NCBI RefSeq assembly: GCF_002929355.1
Contig: NZ_PJIR01000016.1
Location: 1 to 56,758, forward strand
Source: Arthrobacter sp. B0490
GTDB lineage: Bacteria > Actinomycetota > Actinomycetes > Actinomycetales > Micrococcaceae
Length of the DNA stretch: 56,758 bases
Direction of reading: 5' to 3'
Shown here: positions 8,329 through 16,203 of the stretch, in pieces
Numbering within the stretch: the stretch's first letter is position 1
Layout: each line of letters opens with the position of its first letter
Translations under genes and position numbers: made by a program
The notes under the pieces: generated by a model
What the model saw: the letters and a program-made list of their open reading frames with translations, nothing else
What the model was told of the DNA's origin: nothing
Databases searched by the model: none

Positions 8329-11300
8329 TCAGTCCTGCTTGCCCGGCTTGACGGGCTTGACGGGCTTGACCGGCTTCTCGGGCTTGACCGGCTTGACCGG
8401 CTTCTCCGGCTTCTCGGGCTTGACGGGAACCTCCGGTTGGGGTGCCGCCTCCACGGTCACGGGGAGGGTGACAGTGGTCGCGCTCGGTGAGGCGGTCAGA
8501 ACGATCCGCCCCTGGCCGCTCGCGGTCGTCGGGACCGTGAGGGTCACCGTCGCGGTACCGCCGGCAACCGGGAAGGACCCGAGCTGCGTGACGGTGCCGT
8601 TCGCGGCCACGAAGCTCGCGGCCAGCGTGGTGTTCGCCGGGCTGCCGAGCGAGGTGAGGTCCAGCTTCGACACCGTGAAGGAGACGGCTGCGCCGGCCTT
8701 CACAACGGTCGGAGCGCCCTGCACCTGCACGCTGCGGCGGTCGAACGACGGCGACAGCGGGCTGTTCGCCTTGATGTAGTCGATCCACGCGTCACGGTCC
8801 ACGAGACCCGACTCGCGGGTGTCGGTGCCCTCACGGAAGACCGTGAAGTTGTCGCCACCCTGGGCCAGGAAGCTGAAGGTACCGACGCGGTAGTCCTTCG
8901 CCGGATCGAGCGGGGCACCGTCGATCATGACGGAGGTGATCCTCGAACCCCGCGCAAGCGCGGGATCATAGGTGACGCTCACGTTGTCCGACAGGCCGAG
9001 GGCCAGGAAGGACCGCGAACTGCCATCCGGCTGCCACTGCTGCTCGAGCATCGCCTTGAACTGCGCACCGGTGAGGGTGGTGGTCCAGAGGTCGTTCACG
9101 AACGGCAGCACGGCGTTCGCCTCGGCGAAGGTCACGACGCCGTCGGGTGCGTAGTAGAGCTCGTTGCGGAGCCCGCCCGGGTTGACGACGCCGATCTGCG
9201 CTCCGCCGCGTTCCGCGGAGGAGAGGCTGGCGCGCAGCGAGTCGGCCACGAGGTTGCCCAGCGTCGACTCCGAGGCGCGGTCGTCGCGCACGGTGCCGAT
9301 GAAGGCCGACGTGATGTCCTTCGTGACCGATCCGACGGGCTGGCTGCCGATGACGTTCGCCTGCGCGAGGGCCGCGTCGACGATGGTCTTGACCGCGGCG
9401 ACCCGAGGGAAGCCGGCGACGAGGGTGGCGTCGGCGTCCGTGGTGCGTGCGACGTTGCGGGCCGTGTAGGACTGGACGTCACCGGTGGGCTTGTCGACGG
9501 TCAGCGTGATCTGGCCGACGAACTCGCCGTAGGAGCCGGTCTGGAGGATCGGCCGGGTCTTCCCCGCGGCGCCCGGGACGGGGGCGTCCCATGCGTACTG
9601 CTTGTGCGTGTGGCCGGTGAAGATCGCGTCCACGAGGGGGGTGGTCCCGGTGACGATCTCGGCGAACGTGCCGCCCGCTGCGACCTCCTGCTCGAGGGTC
9701 GACTTCTCGACGACGCCGTCACCGGCGCCCTCGTGGTACTCGGCGACGATGACGTCGGCGAGGTCCTGGTCCTCGATCTTCTGCGCGACCCGGTTGACCG
9801 CCTCGACGGGGTCGCCGAACTCGACGGTCGCGATGCCACCGGGGCTGACGAGTGACTCGGTCTCCTTGGTGACGACGCCGATCACGGCGACGTCGACGCC
9901 GTCGACCGTGATGATGGAGTACTCGTCGAGCGCCGGCTCCGTGGTGCCCTTGGTGTAGACGTTCGCCCCGAGGTACGGGAAGTCCGCTGTATCCGAGACG
10001 CGGCCGGTCAGGTCCGCGAGGCCCTTGTCGAACTCGTGGTTGCCCACGGCCGAGGCCTTGAGCTCCAGGGCGTTCAGGACGTCGAGCGTCGGCTTGTCCT
10101 CCTGCAGCGAGGAGGCGAAGAGCGACGCGCCGATGTTGTCACCGGCGGAGAGGAACGCGGTCTTGTCGTCGCCGAACTCGGCGCGCAGCTTCTCGACGGT
10201 CCCGGCGAAGCGCACCGTGTTGGCGTCGATGCGTCCGTGGAAGTCGTTGATGTTCAGCAGGTTGAGTTCCGCGGTGGTGTCCACGGGTGCGGGTGCGAGG
10301 TCGAGGCCGACGATCACGGGGTCGTGGTCGCTGGCCCGGTACTGGTCCGCCACGTAGTAGTCGGTGACGTTGTTGTTGTACCGGCTGTACTCGAGGGCGA
10401 CCGACTCGACCGAGTTGATGTTCCACGTGTCCACGCCGGTGACCGCGGCGTCCGCCGCGGGCGAGGCCAGGATGTGGTCCAGCGATCCGCTGAGGCCCGA
10501 GAAGACGTAGGAGTAGCTGTCGTCCTTCTCGCCCTGGTTGACGTACCCGGCCTCGTAGAGGACGTGCATGGGGTCCTCCTGGGTGTACGCGTTGAAGTCG
10601 CCGGTCAGGAAGACCTTGTCCGTCTTCGCCGATGCCTTCAGGGAGTCGGCGAAGGCCACGAGGGCCTGGGCCTGCGTGACGCGTGCGGCGTTCCAGGCAC
10701 CCTGGCCGTCACCCGTGTCGGCGTTGCCGCCCGAGCTGGGGCCGGAGCCCTTGGACTTGAAGTGGTTGACGATCGCGAGGAAGGTCTCCGCCTCCGTGCC
10801 GCCCACCGGCTTGAACGCCTGCGCGAGGGGCTTGCGGGCGTTCGAGAAGGCGACGTTGTCATTGAGGATGACCGACTCGCCCACGGGCTCCGCCACGGCC
10901 TTCTTGTAGATCAGGGCGGTGCGGATGAAGTCCTCGTCCGCGGGGGCGGGGACGGCCGCGGGGGAGCGGACGTAGTCCCATGTGCCGGGAGCCTTCTCGT
11001 TGAGCGCCTCGACGAGGGTGGCGAGCGCGGCGTCGCGATCCTTGCCGAAGCGCACGGAGTTCTCGACCTCCATGAGCGTCACGACGTCGGCGCCGAGGCC
11101 GTTGATCGCGGCGACGATCTTCGCTTCCTGTCGCTCGAAGTTCACCTTGTCCGCGGCGCCGCGTGAATTGCAGCCGCCGTCGACGGTGATCGGGTTGCCC
11201 GCGCGGTCCGTGAAGTACCTGCAGCCGGTCTGGTCCTCACCCGTGGTGGGGAAGTAGTTCAGCACGTTGAACGAGCCGATCTTCAGGTTGCCGCCCACCG

Positions 11301-12822
11301 GCTGCGGTGCGGCGGGGCGCTCGCCGGCGAACTGCACCGGCTGCACATCTGCCGGGTTCGCGCCGTTCAGCTCCGCGAGCGGCTGGAACTTCCAGGCGCT
11401 GTTGCGGTAGTCGAGGACCACGGGGGAGGTGAAGGCTGCGCTGTACCCCACGCGGACGGGCTGGAACTGGGTCAGGTACGGGAGTACCTTGCCGCGGTTG
11501 ACCTGCGTGAAGAAGTTGGTCGAGGCGCCGTCGTCGAGCCTGATGCTCCGGGCCGCGTTGTCGGCGATGACCGCTGCGTTCTCCGGGGTGCCCGGGCGTG
11601 CGACGTCGGTGGGCTGCAGGAGGCGCTCGGTACCGGAGGCCAGGGTGACCTCGCCGTACTGGTTGAGGGTGTAGTTGTCGGCGACCGTGTAGGCACCGGA
11701 GGGCTGGAAGAGCATGCCCTCGACCGCTTCGCGCGCGGCCTCGGTGGCCGGAAGCGCGATGGCCGATGCCTTGGGCTCCTCGGCCGCCTCGGTGATCCTG
11801 GTGGTGCCACCGGCAGCGACGGTGAGCTGCGTCAGGTTGAAGAACTCACCGGCGGTACCGGTCACCTCGACGTGGTCACCCACGGCGACCGAACCGACGG
11901 TCGCGGGGGAGTAGACGAAGATCGCGTCCGAGGCCGCCTGATCGGCAGCTGCCGAGCTGCCCGGGGTCTGCAGGTAGAAGCCGGCGAACCCGCCCGAGGG
12001 GTAGGCGGCGGTGACCTTGCCACGCGTCGTCACGGTCTGGCCGGAGAGCGGTGTCGCGGTCCCGGTGCCCTGGATGTCGCGGATGGCCGTGACGGTGCCC
12101 GGCGTCGGCGGGACCGGCGTGGGCGTGGGCGTAGGGGTGGGCGTCGGCGTGGAGCCGCCGGGGGCCGCCGCGCTGTTCATCGGCGTCGTGTCCTGCAGGA
12201 TGAAGTCGGCGCCGTTGACGTCGGTGTCGCCGAAGCCCGTGCGGTTGGTGGACTTCGTGCTCCCGGCACCAGGTGTCGTGGCGACGGTGCCCTCGAAGGC
12301 GGTGGCCGTGCCGTAGCCCAGGGCGTCGACGACGCCGGGTGTGCCGACGATGCTGCCGGGCGGCAGGGCCCCGACGCTCGCGGCCTGGTCGGAGAGCACG
12401 AGGACGCCACCGGGGGCGCCGGGGTTGAAGCCCGTCGTGAGGTCAGGGGTGGGAAGCGCGGACCCCGCGGTGCCGTTGCTGCCACCCTGGATGAGGAAGT
12501 AGCCCTTGGCCGGGATGGTGCCGCGGAGTGCTGTCGCACCCGGCGCGGCGGTGGATCCCGGCGCGCGGTACTGCAGGGACCAGCCGTCCAGGCTGACCGG
12601 CGCATCGGTGGGGTTGTAGAGCTCCACGTACTTGTTGGTGAACGGTGTTCCCGCCGAGCCGCCCGAGATGAACGCCTCGTTGATGATGATGCCGTCTCCT
12701 GCGACGGACGCCGTAGTCGGTGGTGTCTCCACCGCTACGGCTGGCAGTGCGATCATCGGTGAGGCGATCAGCCCTACCGACAGCGCCGCACCGAGCGCTC
12801 CCCTCCATGACGAATTAATCAT
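8329..12822 (-). CDS. Secreted ExeM/NucH-type endonuclease fused to 5'-nucleotidase
   Basis: A 1497-residue exported enzyme. It begins with a signal peptide (about 1-32) and a lamin-tail-like domain (IIINEAFISGG, KYVELYNPT). A Thr-Pro linker near 225-245 and an OB-like domain (VTTRGKVTAAYPSGGFAGF) follow. An endonuclease/exonuclease/phosphatase domain comes next (LKIGSFNVLNYF, VVTLMEVEN, LTGDFNAYTQED, SDHDPVIVG). Then comes a UshA-like 5'-nucleotidase (NINDFHGRID, SAGDNIGAS, VGNHEFDKG, FTGHTHKQY, GNLVADSLRAS, VNPGGLRNE), an Ig-like segment and a Lys-Pro repeat tail. No LPXTG motif is present. One protein could cut extracellular DNA and release phosphate from the nucleotides. The ATG at 12820-12822 has AAGGAG about 12 nt upstream. 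A PHO-box-like repeat lies about 140-160 nt upstream. Confidence 0.92.
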   Translation of the reverse strand: MINSSWRGALGAALSVGLIASPMIALPAVAVETPPTTASVAGDGIIINEAFISGGSAGTPFTNKYVELYNPTDAPVSLDGWSLQYRAPGSTAAPGATALRGTIPAKGYFLIQGGSNGTAGSALPTPDLTTGFNPGAPGGVLVLSDQAASVGALPPGSIVGTPGVVDALGYGTATAFEGTVATTPGAGSTKSTNRTGFGDTDVNGADFILQDTTPMNSAAAPGGSTPTPTPTPTPTPVPPTPGTVTAIRDIQGTGTATPLSGQTVTTRGKVTAAYPSGGFAGFYLQTPGSSAAADQAASDAIFVYSPATVGSVAVGDHVEVTGTAGEFFNLTQLTVAAGGTTRITEAAEEPKASAIALPATEAAREAVEGMLFQPSGAYTVADNYTLNQYGEVTLASGTERLLQPTDVARPGTPENAAVIADNAARSIRLDDGASTNFFTQVNRGKVLPYLTQFQPVRVGYSAAFTSPVVLDYRNSAWKFQPLAELNGANPADVQPVQFAGERPAAPQPVGGNLKIGSFNVLNYFPTTGEDQTGCRYFTDRAGNPITVDGGCNSRGAADKVNFERQEAKIVAAINGLGADVVTLMEVENSVRFGKDRDAALATLVEALNEKAPGTWDYVRSPAAVPAPADEDFIRTALIYKKAVAEPVGESVILNDNVAFSNARKPLAQAFKPVGGTEAETFLAIVNHFKSKGSGPSSGGNADTGDGQGAWNAARVTQAQALVAFADSLKASAKTDKVFLTGDFNAYTQEDPMHVLYEAGYVNQGEKDDSYSYVFSGLSGSLDHILASPAADAAVTGVDTWNINSVESVALEYSRYNNNVTDYYVADQYRASDHDPVIVGLDLAPAPVDTTAELNLLNINDFHGRIDANTVRFAGTVEKLRAEFGDDKTAFLSAGDNIGASLFASSLQEDKPTLDVLNALELKASAVGNHEFDKGLADLTGRVSDTADFPYLGANVYTKGTTEPALDEYSIITVDGVDVAVIGVVTKETESLVSPGGIATVEFGDPVEAVNRVAQKIEDQDLADVIVAEYHEGAGDGVVEKSTLEQEVAAGGTFAEIVTGTTPLVDAIFTGHTHKQYAWDAPVPGAAGKTRPILQTGSYGEFVGQITLTVDKPTGDVQSYTARNVARTTDADATLVAGFPRVAAVKTIVDAALAQANVIGSQPVGSVTKDITSAFIGTVRDDRASESTLGNLVADSLRASLSSAERGGAQIGVVNPGGLRNELYYAPDGVVTFAEANAVLPFVNDLWTTTLTGAQFKAMLEQQWQPDGSSRSFLALGLSDNVSVTYDPALARGSRITSVMIDGAPLDPAKDYRVGTFSFLAQGGDNFTVFREGTDTRESGLVDRDAWIDYIKANSPLSPSFDRRSVQVQGAPTVVKAGAAVSFTVSKLDLTSLGSPANTTLAASFVAANGTVTQLGSFPVAGGTATVTLTVPTTASGQGRIVLTASPSATTVTLPVTVEAAPQPEVPVKPEKPEKPVKPVKPEKPVKPVKPVKPGKQD
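8344..8427 (-). repeat. Degenerate 9-bp coding repeat (Lys-Pro tail)
   Basis: About nine tandem units read AAGCCCGTC-like on the minus strand and encode (P-V/E-K) triplets at the extreme C-terminus of the nuclease/nucleotidase. Such Pro/Lys tails typically interact with or span the cell wall. Unit number could vary between strains. Confidence 0.85.
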
Positions 12823-12962
12823 TCGTTCGAATTCTCCTTGACGATGGCCGCGAAGCAGCCGCGAGTGAAGCCCGCCGACCCGTCGATGGGTGGGCGCGTT
12901 GGCATGAGCACCAGATGTGACGCAGGTGACATTCCATCCCCGGGAGTAGCCAACCAGAACAT

Positions 12963-12980
12963 GGTTAACATCTGGTTACC
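12963..12980 (-). promoter_or_regulatory. PHO-box-like direct repeat upstream of the secreted nuclease
   Basis: On the minus strand, GGTAACC-AGAT-GTTAACC gives two 7-mers with an 11-bp period, matching 5 and 6 of 7 positions of the actinobacterial PHO-box unit GTTCACC. It lies 141-158 nt upstream of the nuclease start. The spacing and the product (a nucleotidase) make phosphate control plausible, but the match is imperfect. Confidence 0.4.
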
Positions 12981-12985
12981 AAAAC

Positions 12986-13018
12986 ACCAGAGGCCCCGGA
13001 AAATCCGGGGCCTCTGGT
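12986..13018. terminator. Terminator of the septum-formation-type lipoprotein gene
   Basis: Perfect 15-bp stem (12986-13000 and 13004-13018) with an AAA loop; on the minus strand it is followed by GTTTTGG. It lies 23 nt past the lipoprotein stop. Confidence 0.88.
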
Positions 13019-13040
13019 CGTTATCTGTGGACGACCTGCT

Positions 13041-13553
13041 CTATCTGCGGGCGTTTCTGAGCGTTCCGGTCACCGGTTCCTCATCCTTCTCCGCGACGAA
13101 GCACACGATCTCGCGGTCGTCCGCCGCGTTCCAGCTCTCCTCGACCGGGTAGAAGTAGAGCAGTTCCAGGACGGAGGCGTCGTACTCGAGCCCGACGTAC
13201 GTGGTGAACTCCCTCGCGCAGAACTCGCTCGCCGCGGTGTTGGCGGCCGGCACCCCCGGGTAGTCGCCGTCGGGCATCTCCGTCCGGGCGAAGGTCTCGA
13301 AGACGTGCAGCCCGTCGCAGGGCAGGACGGTGATGTCGGAGACGCTCCCCATGCCGGGGTCGTCGATGCAGTCGCCCACCTGGAGGGAGAACGCGTCCGT
13401 CCGGGCCTCCGCGGTCACGGCGCCGTCGGCGTCGCGCTCCGGTGCGGGCGGGCCGAGGACGCCGCAGCCGGGGAGGAGCGTGAGCAGGCCGATCGCGGCC
13501 GCGGCCGCGATCCCGCGGCGCCGCCCGGCCCTCGTGTGATGCCCAGTACCCAT
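13041..13553 (-). CDS. Septum-formation-family (SLQVGDC) lipoprotein
   Basis: A 170-residue predicted lipoprotein. The N-terminus is basic (RAGRRRG), followed by an Ala/Leu-rich segment and a lipobox ending LPGC at Cys30. The mature part has the actinobacterial septum-formation signature: SLQVGDCIDD, then an LPC with the histidine of CDGLHVFETF, and a later Cys in SEFCAREF. Proteins of this type are exported and membrane-anchored; a role near the division septum is known only for some family members and is inferred here. I chose the ATG at 13551-13553 because it gives a compact signal peptide. No clear Shine-Dalgarno or leaderless -10 is visible, so the start is less certain than the product. 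It ends 23 nt before a strong terminator. Confidence 0.78.
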   Translation of the reverse strand: MGTGHHTRAGRRRGIAAAAAIGLLTLLPGCGVLGPPAPERDADGAVTAEARTDAFSLQVGDCIDDPGMGSVSDITVLPCDGLHVFETFARTEMPDGDYPGVPAANTAASEFCAREFTTYVGLEYDASVLELLYFYPVEESWNAADDREIVCFVAEKDEEPVTGTLRNARR

Positions 13554-13651
13554 TGAGACCCCGTCGTCGGCCGCGTCGAGCGCGGCGCGGCTGTTGCTCC
13601 TCGGGACAGTACCGCACCCGCGGCGGTCGGCAGGCATGGGGCGGATCCGGG

Positions 13652-13682
13652 AGGGGAGGCCCCGCGCCGCGGAGCCTCCCCT
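13652..13682 (-). terminator. Terminator of tRNA-Ser(UGA)
   Basis: AGGGGAGGC (13652-13660) pairs with GCCTCCCCT (13674-13682), with a GC-rich interior, 7 nt beyond the tRNA 3' end. Confidence 0.6.
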
Positions 13683-13688
13683 GGGAGC

Positions 13689-13775
13689 GGAAGGTAAGGG
13701 ATTCGAACCCTTGAGACGGGGTGACCGCCCACTGGTTTTCAAGACCAGCTCCATCGGCCGCTCGGACAACCTTCC
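13689..13775 (-). tRNA. tRNA-Ser (anticodon UGA)
   Basis: On the minus strand an 87-nt type II tRNA. The acceptor GGAAGG pairs with CCTTCC. The anticodon stem CTGGT/ACCAG encloses the loop CTTGAAA (anticodon TGA). A long variable arm and the T arm AAGGGTTCGAATCCCTT are present. CCA is not encoded. Confidence 0.96.
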
Positions 13776-13835
13776 CGCGGCTAGTGTTTCACGAAGGGCG
13801 GACGGCGCCCAAATACCCAGGGACTGGAGGACGGC

Positions 13836-14810
13836 ATGCGCGCAGTGGTGATCGAGGGTGCCGGCGGGCCGGACGTCCTCTCCGTGCAGGACGTCCCCGA
13901 TCCCGTGCCCGGGGCGGGCGAGGTGCTCATCGACGTCGTCGCCGCCGGACTGAACCGCGCCGATGTGCAGCAACGCCGAGGACTCTATCCGCCGCCCCGC
14001 GGTGCGTCCCCGCTGCCCGGCCTCGAGGTGTCGGGACGCATCGCCGACGCGGGGGACTCCGCCTTCGCGGTGGGGGACGCCGTCGTCGCCCTGCTGGCGG
14101 GCGGCGGCTACGCGGAGAGAGTGGCGGTACCTGCCGGGCAGGTGGTCCCCGCTCCCGACGGGGTCGACCTCGTCGACGCCGCGGGCCTCCCCGAGACGGC
14201 CGCGACGGTGTGGTCGAACCTCGTGCTGCAGGCGGGGCTGGCGGAGGGGGAGCACGTCCTGATCCATGGGGCGTCCGGGGGTATCGGTGTGATGGCCGTC
14301 CAGGTGGGCCTCGCCCTGGGCGCGGTGCCCCTCGTGACCGCGGGATCGGCGGCGAAGCTCGACGTCGCACGCTCCCTCGGCGTCCGCACCCTCATCGACT
14401 ACCGCGAGCAGGACTTCGTCGAGGAGGTCCGGGCAGCCACGGGCGGCCGGGGCGCGGACGTCATCCTCGACGTGGTCGGGGCGAAGTACCTCGCACGGAA
14501 CGTCGAGTCCCTCGCCACCGGCGGGCGGCTCGTCGTCATCGGACTGCAGGGCGGCGCGACGGCGGAACTCGACCTCGGGATGCTGATGGGCAAGCGGGCG
14601 AGCGTGGCCGGGACCACGCTGCGGTCACGGCCCGTCGCGGAGAAGACGGCCATCCTGGCGGCGGTCCGCGACAACGTATGGCCGCTCGTCGCCACCGGGG
14701 CCGTGAAGCCCTTCGTCGGCCGGACCTTCCCGCTCGCCGAGGCGGCGGCCGCCCATGCCTACTTCGACTCCGGCGAGCACACCGGGAAGATCCTGCTGGT
14801 GATGGACTAG
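13836..14810 (+). CDS. NAD(P)H quinone oxidoreductase, zinc-independent (PIG3/QOR type)
   Basis: A 324-residue medium-chain dehydrogenase/reductase. It has the GroES-like N-terminal domain (GAGEVLIDVVAAGLNRADVQ, where NRAD is typical of quinone reductases) and the Rossmann motif HGASGGIGVMAVQ at about 144-156. It lacks the catalytic and structural zinc cysteines of alcohol dehydrogenases. Expected activity is NADPH-dependent two-electron or single-electron reduction of quinones in the cytoplasm. The ATG at 13836 has CTGGAGG 6 nt upstream. Its TAG stop overlaps the stop of the convergent FUSC gene within a single CTAG tetranucleotide, so the two transcription units share their ends and no terminator lies between them. 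Confidence 0.88.
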   Translation: MRAVVIEGAGGPDVLSVQDVPDPVPGAGEVLIDVVAAGLNRADVQQRRGLYPPPRGASPLPGLEVSGRIADAGDSAFAVGDAVVALLAGGGYAERVAVPAGQVVPAPDGVDLVDAAGLPETAATVWSNLVLQAGLAEGEHVLIHGASGGIGVMAVQVGLALGAVPLVTAGSAAKLDVARSLGVRTLIDYREQDFVEEVRAATGGRGADVILDVVGAKYLARNVESLATGGRLVVIGLQGGATAELDLGMLMGKRASVAGTTLRSRPVAEKTAILAAVRDNVWPLVATGAVKPFVGRTFPLAEAAAAHAYFDSGEHTGKILLVMD

Positions 14811-15901
14811 GCGGTGCGGGTCCCCGCCTGCGCCGTGCGCTGCCACAGGTGCAGCGCCAGCACCAGCGCGATCCCGACGGACGCCCCGATGCCCGTCTCG
14901 ACGGCCCGGTCCGCCAGGAGGCCCGCCGGAGCGGTCGGGCGGGCCAGTTCGGTGGAGACGAGAGCGAGGGGCGTCACGAAGGCCTGGGCGAGCGCGTACT
15001 GGCGGAGGATGAACATCTCGGCGGCGAACTGGGCGACGGCGATCACGAGGACGAGCTGCCAGGCCGGCAGTCCCGGAAGCAGGATCAACGCGGTCAGGAC
15101 GAGTCCCGCGAACGTGCCGAGGAGGCGCTGGAGGCCCCGGGTCACGCGGGCGCGCGCGGTCTGCCCGACCAGCGGCACGGTCGCCGCGACCATGGCCCAG
15201 TAGGTGTGGCCGATCCCGAGCAGCGTGGCCGCGCTCCCCGCGAGCAGGGCCGCCACCACGTACAGGGCGGCCTCACGCCCCAGGGCCGCGACGTGCCGGA
15301 CGGTCGGCCGGTCGGCCGGTGCCCGGTGCCAGGGCGTGCGGTGGGCGGGCCGGAGGCTGCCCGCCTGCCCGAGGAGCAGGGCGAAGGCCACCGTGGCGAC
15401 CGCCGTCGTGAGTCCCGGCCCCAGCGGTGGCTGACCGGGCGCGGACGCGATGGCCGCGAAGGCGAAGATATGGAACAGGGATCCACCCGGGCGGAGGTGG
15501 AACAGGCCCGCCAGGAAGGTGCCGAGCCCGGCGACGGCGCTGGTCAGCAGGATCAGCCCCCAGGGGCCGACGTCGGCGCGCGCGGTCAGCGCCGCGGCGA
15601 GGATGACCGCGAGCATGAGCCCCCCGCCGCGCAGCTGCGTGGCGAGGCGCGGACGGTGGGGTTCGTTCCGCCCGTAGATGCCGGCGAAGGCGCCGAAGGT
15701 CGCGAACACGGCGAGGTCCAGCCGCCCGAGCAGCAGGACGACGAACAGGGGTACACCCACGCCGATGGCGCAGCGGAGGGCAGGATGGTGGTCGGCGGCC
15801 GAGGGGGCCAGGTGCACGAGGTCGCGGAGGAGGGGCACGGGCTGCGGGCTTCCGGTCGGAGGGATCGACGGCGCCGCTGGCATCGGATGGCGGAATGCCA
15901 C
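14807..15901 (-). CDS. FUSC family (fusaric acid resistance-like) membrane protein
   Basis: A 364-residue integral membrane protein with two clusters of hydrophobic helices (about 45-170 and 205-350) joined by an Arg/Pro-rich loop. The phrase HTYWAMVAATVPLVGQT is characteristic of FUSC/aromatic acid exporter proteins. It is shorter than the proteobacterial AaeB/FusC proteins (about 650-700) but matches half-size actinobacterial versions. Function is probably efflux of aromatic acids or similar compounds; no substrate is visible. The GTG at 15899-15901 is preceded on the minus strand by TAGGGT (15908-15913) with 6 nt between, a leaderless signature; an ATG six codons in is the alternative. It faces cstA across a 300-bp divergent region. 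Confidence 0.82.
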   Translation of the reverse strand: MAFRHPMPAAPSIPPTGSPQPVPLLRDLVHLAPSAADHHPALRCAIGVGVPLFVVLLLGRLDLAVFATFGAFAGIYGRNEPHRPRLATQLRGGGLMLAVILAAALTARADVGPWGLILLTSAVAGLGTFLAGLFHLRPGGSLFHIFAFAAIASAPGQPPLGPGLTTAVATVAFALLLGQAGSLRPAHRTPWHRAPADRPTVRHVAALGREAALYVVAALLAGSAATLLGIGHTYWAMVAATVPLVGQTARARVTRGLQRLLGTFAGLVLTALILLPGLPAWQLVLVIAVAQFAAEMFILRQYALAQAFVTPLALVSTELARPTAPAGLLADRAVETGIGASVGIALVLALHLWQRTAQAGTRTA

Positions 15902-16132
15902 CGATCAACCCTACGCCCGTCCCTGCGCCGGGGCGCCGCGTGATCAGCGAGGGGCATGAGCGCGAACGACGACGCGCCGCCCGCCGTGCTCGACGACGGA
16001 CCCGACGGAGTCCCGCGCAGCTCCTCCTGACGCACCCATCGGCCGCATGCCGGGGAACTCCGGTCCCGGCGCCGCGCGGGGCCGCTCGCCGCACCCCCGG
16101 GTGCGTTCGGCGCAACGGCACCCTCGGGCTGC

Positions 16133-16161
16133 TTGTGGTGTGACGTCGGCCTCACTAGGTT
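16133..16161 (+). promoter_or_regulatory. Predicted cstA promoter
   Basis: TTGTGG (16133-16138), 17-nt spacer, TAGGTT (16156-16161); transcription would start near 16168, giving a leader of about 35 nt with a normal ribosome-binding site. Confidence 0.55.
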
Positions 16162-16170
16162 GCTACCTTC

Positions 16171-16183
16171 GTGTGCATCACAC
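16171..16183. promoter_or_regulatory. Inverted repeat GTGTG-CAT-CACAC in the cstA leader
   Basis: A perfect 5-bp inverted repeat with a 3-nt centre, at about +4 to +16 of the predicted transcript, a position where a bound repressor would block initiation. The spacing does not fit the Crp/GlxR consensus. Confidence 0.35.
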
Positions 16184-16203
16184 TTCCGCACCCGAGGAGC
16201 ATC

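Larger units (their letters stand above)
15902..16203. other. Divergent intergenic region FUSC gene / cstA
   Basis: About 300 bp. It holds the FUSC -10 (15908-15913), the cstA promoter (16133-16161), a GTGTG-CAT-CACAC inverted repeat (16171-16183) and the cstA ribosome-binding site GAGGAG. Between 15957 and 16130 I see no convincing gene; a 24-codon open frame (15956-16030) is present but poorly supported. Confidence 0.6.

Noticed and set aside
15956..16030. 24-codon open frame between the FUSC gene and cstA
   Set aside because: The AG-rich sequence is too close to the ATG to be a good ribosome-binding site, the peptide is low-complexity, and no promoter is evident.
16139..16156. Crp/GlxR-like site TGTGA-N8-TCACT upstream of cstA
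   Set aside because: The Crp/GlxR consensus has a 6-nt spacer; here it is 8 nt and the last half-site is imperfect. It also overlaps the predicted core promoter.
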